64,000 nt of DNA from Vulcanimicrobiota bacterium (GTDB taxonomy: Bacteria; Vulcanimicrobiota; Xenobia; Xenobiales; JADMJV01): positions 124,001-188,000 of the forward strand of contig JAHBVR010000002.1 of the NCBI GenBank assembly GCA_019637395.1, read 5' to 3'. The notes beneath the pieces were generated by a model. The model was given only the letters and a program-made list of their open reading frames with translations. It did no database searches and had not been told where the DNA came from. Of this stretch, positions 59,062 through 64,000 are shown one piece after another. Every line of letters begins with the position of its first letter. Position 1 is the stretch's first letter. The translations under genes were made by a program, and so were the position numbers.

Positions 59062-60571
59062 CGTCCTTTTTTTCTGCGAAGGCACCTATCCTTACGTCTC
59101 GGGCGGCGTGTCCAGTTGGATTCATCAGTTGATCACCGGAATGCCGGACCTGAACTTCGGCATTCTCTACCTGGCCACTTCGGAAAAGTCCGAACGGGAG
59201 CTGAAATATAAGCTTCCTCCCAATCTTAAGACCATGGTGGAGTTCTACCTCTATGACTTTGTCGACTTTCCCCGGCCTACCACCGGTTCGCAGTCGCAGG
59301 CCTGGGAAGATGTCGGGCCCTTCTTACGGGGCCTTTTTGCCGGCAACGGCGTAGGCTTTGACAAAGCCTACGCGGCGGTTTGCGGCGAAGACGGCGGCTT
59401 GCCGGCTTTGAGTTATCGCGATTTGACCAGCTCCAAAGGCTCTTGGGACCTGCTCACCGATGTCTATTTCAATAATTTCAAGCAGGCCTCTTTCTCGGAT
59501 TTCTTCTGGTCCTGGCGCTACGCCCACTACCCTCTGTATAAGCTTTTCGCGGCCGACATTCCCAAGGCCCGCGTCTATCATGCCGTCACCACCGGCTGGT
59601 GCGGTTTGCTGGGCGCGATTGCGGCCCGGCGCCATCAGCGACCGCTGCTGTTGACCGAGCACGGCCTCTACGTAAACGAGCGCCGCATCGAGATCAGCCA
59701 GGCTGACTGGATTTTTGTGGACGCACCCAAGCAAGGACAGTTGGAAATCGGCCTGGGCACTTTCAAAGAGCTCTGGATCAACCTGTTCACCGGTCTGGGC
59801 AAGGTAACTTATCTGGAAGCGGACCATATCTTCACCTTGTTTGAGGGCAACCGCAAGCTGCAGATCGAATATGGAGCGCCGGCCGACAACATTCAAATCA
59901 TCCCTAACGGCGTGAATGTGGAGGTTCTCTCCAACCCCCCCAGCCGTGCCTTACAGCGCGACAGTTCTCGCTTCCGCGTCGGATTTGTGGGCCGCATCGT
60001 GCCCATCAAGGATATCAAGACCCTGATCAAAGCGGCCCGCATCGTGGCTCAGACGGTGCCGGACGTCGAGTTCTATCTGTGCGGACCGGTGGAAGAGGAT
60101 CCTGACTATTACGCCGAGTGCACCACCCTGGTCAATGCCCTTGGTTTGGCCAACGTGATTCGCTTTACCGGGCCGGTAGACGTCAAAACCTACTATCCGT
60201 GTTTTGATGTGCAGGTCCTGACTTCCATTTCCGAGGGCCAGCCGCTGGTGATCCTGGAGGGGTTCTGCAGCGGCCTGCCCTGCGTGGCTTCCGACGTGGG
60301 AGCCTGCCGGGAAATGATCAACGGCCGGGGCGAAGAGGACGAAGCCCTGGGGCCGGCCGGCCTGGTGACCTGGGTGGGCAATCCGCGGCAAACGGCCGAG
60401 GCCATCCTCAAACTCTACCGAGAGCCTTCGCTGCGCCAGCGCATGGGGCAGGCCGGCCAGGAGCGCGTGCGCCGCTTCTACGACCAGAAGCAGTTACTCG
60501 AAAGCTATGCTCAGATTTATAAAATGGCGGCCGCCCAGTCCGGGCGCAATCGCACGAAGGCAGGAAGATAA
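59054..60571 (+). CDS. pelF: PelF, Pel polysaccharide glycosyltransferase
   Basis: 505 residues, as expected for PelF. Cytosolic GT4-type enzyme that uses UDP-sugars to build the Pel chain. The opening (VLFFCEGTYPYVSGGVSSWI) is the PelF signature. GFVGRIVPIKDIKTLIKAA and SISEGQPLVILEGFCSGLP are the C-terminal donor-binding blocks, the latter with the two Glu of the E-x7-E motif. The ATG lies 8 bases inside the end of the PelE-like gene, and pelG follows after 3 bases. Confidence 0.95.
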   Translation: MLDVLFFCEGTYPYVSGGVSSWIHQLITGMPDLNFGILYLATSEKSERELKYKLPPNLKTMVEFYLYDFVDFPRPTTGSQSQAWEDVGPFLRGLFAGNGVGFDKAYAAVCGEDGGLPALSYRDLTSSKGSWDLLTDVYFNNFKQASFSDFFWSWRYAHYPLYKLFAADIPKARVYHAVTTGWCGLLGAIAARRHQRPLLLTEHGLYVNERRIEISQADWIFVDAPKQGQLEIGLGTFKELWINLFTGLGKVTYLEADHIFTLFEGNRKLQIEYGAPADNIQIIPNGVNVEVLSNPPSRALQRDSSRFRVGFVGRIVPIKDIKTLIKAARIVAQTVPDVEFYLCGPVEEDPDYYAECTTLVNALGLANVIRFTGPVDVKTYYPCFDVQVLTSISEGQPLVILEGFCSGLPCVASDVGACREMINGRGEEDEALGPAGLVTWVGNPRQTAEAILKLYREPSLRQRMGQAGQERVRRFYDQKQLLESYAQIYKMAAAQSGRNRTKAGR

Positions 60572-60574
60572 TCC

Positions 60575-62026
60575 ATGGCCGGCATAGGATTTAAGCTCCG
60601 CGCCTATACCCAGGAGGGCACTCTCGGCGGTATCTTCCGGGGTTATTATCATGCCGCGCTGGTGGCGGCGGGTCCGTGGATTTTGACGGTGGTCAGTCTG
60701 GTGGTGGTGCAATACCTGATGCGCGCCCAGGGTGACGAGACGCGGCTCTTTTTGGAGTTGATCATCTATGTCTACGCCTGGACGCTGATCACCACCGCCC
60801 CGATTCAACTGGTGGCGACCCGCTATCTGGCCGACCAGCTGGACGCCCAACGTCTTTCCACCCACATGCCCACTCTGGTCTCGGTCACCCTGGTCAACGC
60901 TCTGGTCCACCTGCTCATCGGTGGTGTCTTTATCGTGTTCGTCAATATCAACTGGTTCATGCGCTTTACGGCCGTGGCCCTGTTTGTGTTGGTGGCTCAG
61001 ACCTGGCTGGTCATGGCGTTTATCGGCGCCCTGCGCGCTTACCATCTGGTAGCCACTTCGTTTGTTTCCGGTACGGCCGTCAACTTGATTGCAGCCTATA
61101 CTTTGGGTCGTTACCTGAGCGTCAACGGCTATCTGATGGGCATGGTGATCGGGCAGTGCGCCGTGCTGGCGGTGGCGCTGGCTTCGCTGGCGCGCGAATT
61201 CGAATTCGATATTTCTTTCAACTGGGACTGGCTGGAGTATTTCAAGCTCTGCCCGCAGTTGCCGTTGGCCGGCTTCATTTATTACGCCTCGGTGTGGATG
61301 ACTTTGATGTTTTACTGGTGGGGGCCCGGGGGCTATCTGATCCAGAGCGAGATTCTCTACGCTTTTCCCACCCTCGACCTGGCTTCGTTCTATGCGCAGA
61401 TGACGATTATCCCGACCATAACCGCCTTTTACGTGCATTGCGAAACCTCGTTTTACGAGGACTACCGCGGCTTTTACAACGCCATCCTGACCAAAAAGTC
61501 CCTGGAATTCATCCAGGAGTCGCGCCGGCGCCTGAAGACGCGCCTGCGTGACTCGCTTTTTGGATTGTTCCTGGTCCAGGTGGCGGTCACGCTGGGAGCT
61601 TTGACTTTTGCCCCGCAACTGCAGATTCTCTTGCAGTGGAATGACGGTGAGCGCTACATGTTCCGCAACGTCTGTTTGGGAGCGGTGCCGCAGGTGATGC
61701 TGCTTTTTTGCCAGGTGATCTTGTTCTACTTCCAGCTCTACAAGGAAGCGCTCTGGTCGTCGCTGGTGACTTTCCTCGGCTGTCTGGTGGGCGCTTTCAT
61801 TACCTTGAAGTATGGCCAGGACACCTACGGACTGGGTCTGTTGCCGGGCGCTTCGCTGGGTTGTCTGGTGGGCTATTGGAAACTCTTCGAGCAGATCGAT
61901 CAGCTTGAATACTTGACTTTCAGCAAACAACCGATGGCTGAGGGAATTCCCTTCGATCGCGAGATGATGACGCCGGAAGGCTATCTGGGCAAGACCATTA
62001 TCCGCGATGGCAAGATGGTTTCTTAA
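60575..62026 (+). CDS. pelG: PelG, membrane transporter of Pel polysaccharide
   Basis: 483 residues, slightly longer than the Pseudomonas PelG. About twelve hydrophobic helices, with the characteristic opening FKLRAYTQEGTLGGIFRGYY and PWILTVVSLVVVQYLMRAQG. PelG is an MOP-type (Wzx-like) inner-membrane protein that moves the chain synthesised by PelF. AGGAAG precedes the ATG. The gene lies 3 bases after pelF. Confidence 0.95.
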   Translation: MAGIGFKLRAYTQEGTLGGIFRGYYHAALVAAGPWILTVVSLVVVQYLMRAQGDETRLFLELIIYVYAWTLITTAPIQLVATRYLADQLDAQRLSTHMPTLVSVTLVNALVHLLIGGVFIVFVNINWFMRFTAVALFVLVAQTWLVMAFIGALRAYHLVATSFVSGTAVNLIAAYTLGRYLSVNGYLMGMVIGQCAVLAVALASLAREFEFDISFNWDWLEYFKLCPQLPLAGFIYYASVWMTLMFYWWGPGGYLIQSEILYAFPTLDLASFYAQMTIIPTITAFYVHCETSFYEDYRGFYNAILTKKSLEFIQESRRRLKTRLRDSLFGLFLVQVAVTLGALTFAPQLQILLQWNDGERYMFRNVCLGAVPQVMLLFCQVILFYFQLYKEALWSSLVTFLGCLVGAFITLKYGQDTYGLGLLPGASLGCLVGYWKLFEQIDQLEYLTFSKQPMAEGIPFDREMMTPEGYLGKTIIRDGKMVS

Positions 62027-62057
62027 TGAACAAGAGTAAGAGGAAGAGGCGAAAACG

Positions 62058-63395
62058 GTGACTACGAGACTCAACAACCTGGGCTCGATTCTGGGCAGCT
62101 TTCTGGTGATGTGCCTGTTCGGGGTGGCCCTGGCCCACAACTTCGCCTTCATCGGCTACAAGCTTCACCCGTTCTTGCTGTGTATCGCGGCCGCCGCCAT
62201 CGGCTACGGATTAATTGAAGCGCTTTTCGCTTTTGTGGTGGCGGTGGCCATCTACTTCCTCGGTCTATTGGTCTACCACCACGATATGCTGCCGGCGGCC
62301 GACCCCCACGTCTACATCATTTTCTCCTTTGTGGTCACGGCCGTGGTATTGGGTATGGTGCAAAACAGCCGTTTTCGCCAGTTGCTGCAGACGCGCTCGG
62401 AACTGGAAGAAGTGCGCAACGAGGGCGAGCGCCTGCGCCAGCGCCTGCAAGTGGTCAATACCGCCAATCAGAAGCTCAATGAACGCATTCTGGGCGAAGT
62501 CACCACCGTGCAATCTTTTGCCGACATTGCCCGCCGTCTCTCGGTGCTGGAGGAGAAAGACCTCTACGCCGCTCTGTGCGACCTGATGGTGGATTTTGTG
62601 CACGCTCAGGAAGCCTCGGTTTACATGCTGCAGGGCGAGCGACTCACTTTAATGGCCGAGAAGGGCTGGGAGAGCGTTCCCCAGGAAGCCCGGGCCCTGG
62701 TGCGCGACCGCGACCTCTTGTGGTCGGCGCTGGACCAACGCAAAGTGGTCACCCCTCTGGACCTGGAGAAGATGCCCGGTCAGACCGTGCTCGATGCGGC
62801 CCGGCGCCACCGCCGCTTGATTTGCGCCCCCATTTTTCACCCTCAGAGCGGCGAGGCCACCGGAGTTCTCTCGGTCGACCGCCTGCCTTTCGCTCACCTG
62901 CATGGCAATACGCTGGGCATGCTGGGCGTGATCGCCAAGTGGGCCGGCGACAGCCTGTTCAACGCCAGTTCCTTCCAGGAATTGTCTCGCCAGTTGGTCA
63001 GTGACGAGCTGATTCCCGGTTGCATCCCGCCGATTTTGCTGCAGGACCGCTTTCAGCAGAAACCCGGGCAGGCTTTGGTGGTGTGCCAGTTGCAAGGCCT
63101 GAAGGGCCTGGAATACGCTGACCAGGTCTGGTTCCGAAAAACTCTTAGCGCCGCCCTGCAGCCCCTGGCCGGCGGTGGAGCCAGCATCGGTCGCGCCGGC
63201 GAGGAAGCCTACGCCCTTTTGTTGCCGGATGCCGGTAGCGCGGCGGCAGCCTCCGAACAGTTGGTGAACACCCTGCGCACCAAAGTTCAAGGCCATCCCC
63301 AGGCGGCTCGGCTGAGTATTTTCATCGGCTCCGCTCTGGGTGATAGCTACGAGAGCGCCTGGCAGCAGGCGCTCAAAAGCGCTCAGCGCTGCTAG
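62058..63395 (+). CDS. pelD: PelD-like protein with GAF and degenerate GGDEF domain
   Basis: 445 residues, GTG start with AAGAGGAAGAGG upstream. Four hydrophobic segments lie in the first 110 residues. A coiled coil, a GAF domain (about 150-300; VHAQEASVYMLQGERLTLMA, ICAPIFHPQSGEATG) and a degenerate GGDEF domain (the motif is AGEEA near 380, read from IGRAGEEAYALLLPD) follow, the PelD layout. Pseudomonas PelD binds c-di-GMP by an RxxD site just before that motif. Here the equivalent positions read GGGASIG, so I see no such site. It follows pelG and ends 8 bases before the tandem PilZ gene. Confidence 0.8.
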   Translation: MTTRLNNLGSILGSFLVMCLFGVALAHNFAFIGYKLHPFLLCIAAAAIGYGLIEALFAFVVAVAIYFLGLLVYHHDMLPAADPHVYIIFSFVVTAVVLGMVQNSRFRQLLQTRSELEEVRNEGERLRQRLQVVNTANQKLNERILGEVTTVQSFADIARRLSVLEEKDLYAALCDLMVDFVHAQEASVYMLQGERLTLMAEKGWESVPQEARALVRDRDLLWSALDQRKVVTPLDLEKMPGQTVLDAARRHRRLICAPIFHPQSGEATGVLSVDRLPFAHLHGNTLGMLGVIAKWAGDSLFNASSFQELSRQLVSDELIPGCIPPILLQDRFQQKPGQALVVCQLQGLKGLEYADQVWFRKTLSAALQPLAGGGASIGRAGEEAYALLLPDAGSAAAASEQLVNTLRTKVQGHPQAARLSIFIGSALGDSYESAWQQALKSAQRC

Positions 63396-63403
63396 GGGGA
63401 ACG

Positions 63404-64000
63404 ATGTTGAAGAGTCTGATCGACGGAATCAAATCTTTCATCGGCATCAATCAGCCGACCGGCGACGAGGTGCGCGATCGTGCCCGGGTACTCTGCCGCT
63501 ATCCGGTGGATTGCTCGACCGCACCCGGAGAAGTGCCTTTCCGAGCCCAGGTGGTCGATGTCAGCCGCAGCGGCATGCGGCTGGAGGGCGTGGGCAGCGT
63601 GAGCAAGGGCGACAAGCTCTATATCGCCTACGTGACCTACCCCGGAGCCGACCCGCTGCCCAACAACGCCCCGGTCGAAGTCGAGGTGATGTGGTCGCGT
63701 AAGCGCCCGCACGACGGAGAGCGCCTGGCCGGCGTGCGCTACGCCAGCCCCGAGCAGGTTTCGCGCAGCTGGGTCAACCACGTGTTGGAGGAAGTGGGAT
63801 TGAGCGCCGAACGCACCGGCTCGCAACGGCGCAAGCATATTCGCCTGGCCACCGCCTTGCGGGCCGAGATACGCGACAATCAGACCGGCCAACACATTGC
63901 CGAAGGCAAGGTGGCCAACCTGTCGGTGGGCGGAACGCTGGTGCAAACCGAGCAGCAGGTAGAGGAAGGTTCCCAGGTGCTGGTGCTGGTCTCGCCCTAC
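63404..64000 (+). CDS. Tandem PilZ-domain protein, N-terminal part (3' end outside window)
   Basis: The frame starts at the ATG at 63404 (AGGGGG upstream), 8 bases after pelD, and runs off the window after 199 residues. A short helical start is followed by a first PilZ-like domain (CRYPVDCST, then DVSRSGMRLEG, the D-x-S-x-x-G motif) and a second, more canonical one (RRKHIRLATA gives RxxxR and NLSVGGTLV gives the NxSxGG motif). Two domains could bind c-di-GMP cooperatively. Being in the pel run, it may supply the c-di-GMP response missing from PelD. Confidence 0.85.
   Translation, partial: MLKSLIDGIKSFIGINQPTGDEVRDRARVLCRYPVDCSTAPGEVPFRAQVVDVSRSGMRLEGVGSVSKGDKLYIAYVTYPGADPLPNNAPVEVEVMWSRKRPHDGERLAGVRYASPEQVSRSWVNHVLEEVGLSAERTGSQRRKHIRLATALRAEIRDNQTGQHIAEGKVANLSVGGTLVQTEQQVEEGSQVLVLVSPY

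Noticed and set aside
60494-62152. Long antisense frame opposite pelG
   Set aside because: A shadow frame; pelG is supported by family motifs and operon spacing.

Overview
The window is about 60 percent GC, densely coded and bacterial. It has a MutS2 tail, a class A penicillin-binding protein, ribosomal protein L33, many signal peptides, a PelD/E/F/G exopolysaccharide locus and several PilZ proteins. This suggests a free-living, surface-associated bacterium with a didermal or otherwise complex envelope. I cannot name the phylum from this sequence; an under-sampled lineage is plausible because about a third of the genes are unrecognised. No rRNA, tRNA, transposase, integrase or CRISPR array was seen.

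Layout. 1-5.4 kb: mutS2 end, small coupled protein, PBP1A, cysteine-dioxygenase-like cupin, DUF1304 protein, MogA. 5.4-7.9 kb: three unrecognised minus-strand genes. 7.9-13.3 kb: two inverted arrays of about 61-bp repeats flank an acyl-CoA oxidase / cNMP-domain MscS operon. 13.3-16.7 kb: a large helical protein and two small secreted proteins. 16.7-25.2 kb: a degenerate-GHKL/TPR protein, an exported M3 peptidase, and a two-gene operon of an intact Hsp90-like GHKL ATPase and a 1041-residue partner with a degenerate GHKL module. 25.2-30.1 kb: M48 and trypsin-like proteases, Usp protein, and a coupled trio (coiled-coil, NeuD-like, DUF1684). 30.2-38 kb: a flotillin-like SPFH protein and a 1911-residue AAA ATPase in one operon. 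38-42 kb: pdxH, an AidB-like acyl-CoA dehydrogenase, a threonine aldolase. 42-45 kb: an ABC sugar-type importer whose binding protein and one permease are fused. 45-49.5 kb: a PepSY-TM/propeller protein, a Ca-binding repeat protein, helical and membrane proteins, a VapBC pair and a frameshifted gene. 49.4-56.9 kb: dual-specificity phosphatase, receiver/BTAD regulator, phosphoribosyltransferase-PQQ fusion, histidine kinase and GT4. 56.9-64 kb: rpmG, then PilZ, STAS, PelE-like, PelF, PelG, PelD and a tandem PilZ protein cut by the window edge.

How the genes work together. The clearest system is the Pel locus, in which cytosolic PelF, membrane PelG, PelD and PelE-like proteins would make and export a polysaccharide. 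The flanking PilZ proteins could read c-di-GMP, because PelD lacks a visible RxxD site. The two most likely under-described systems are the GHKL ATPase/large-partner pair and the SPFH/giant-AAA pair. Both look like ATP-driven stress, membrane or conflict machines, but their function is inference.
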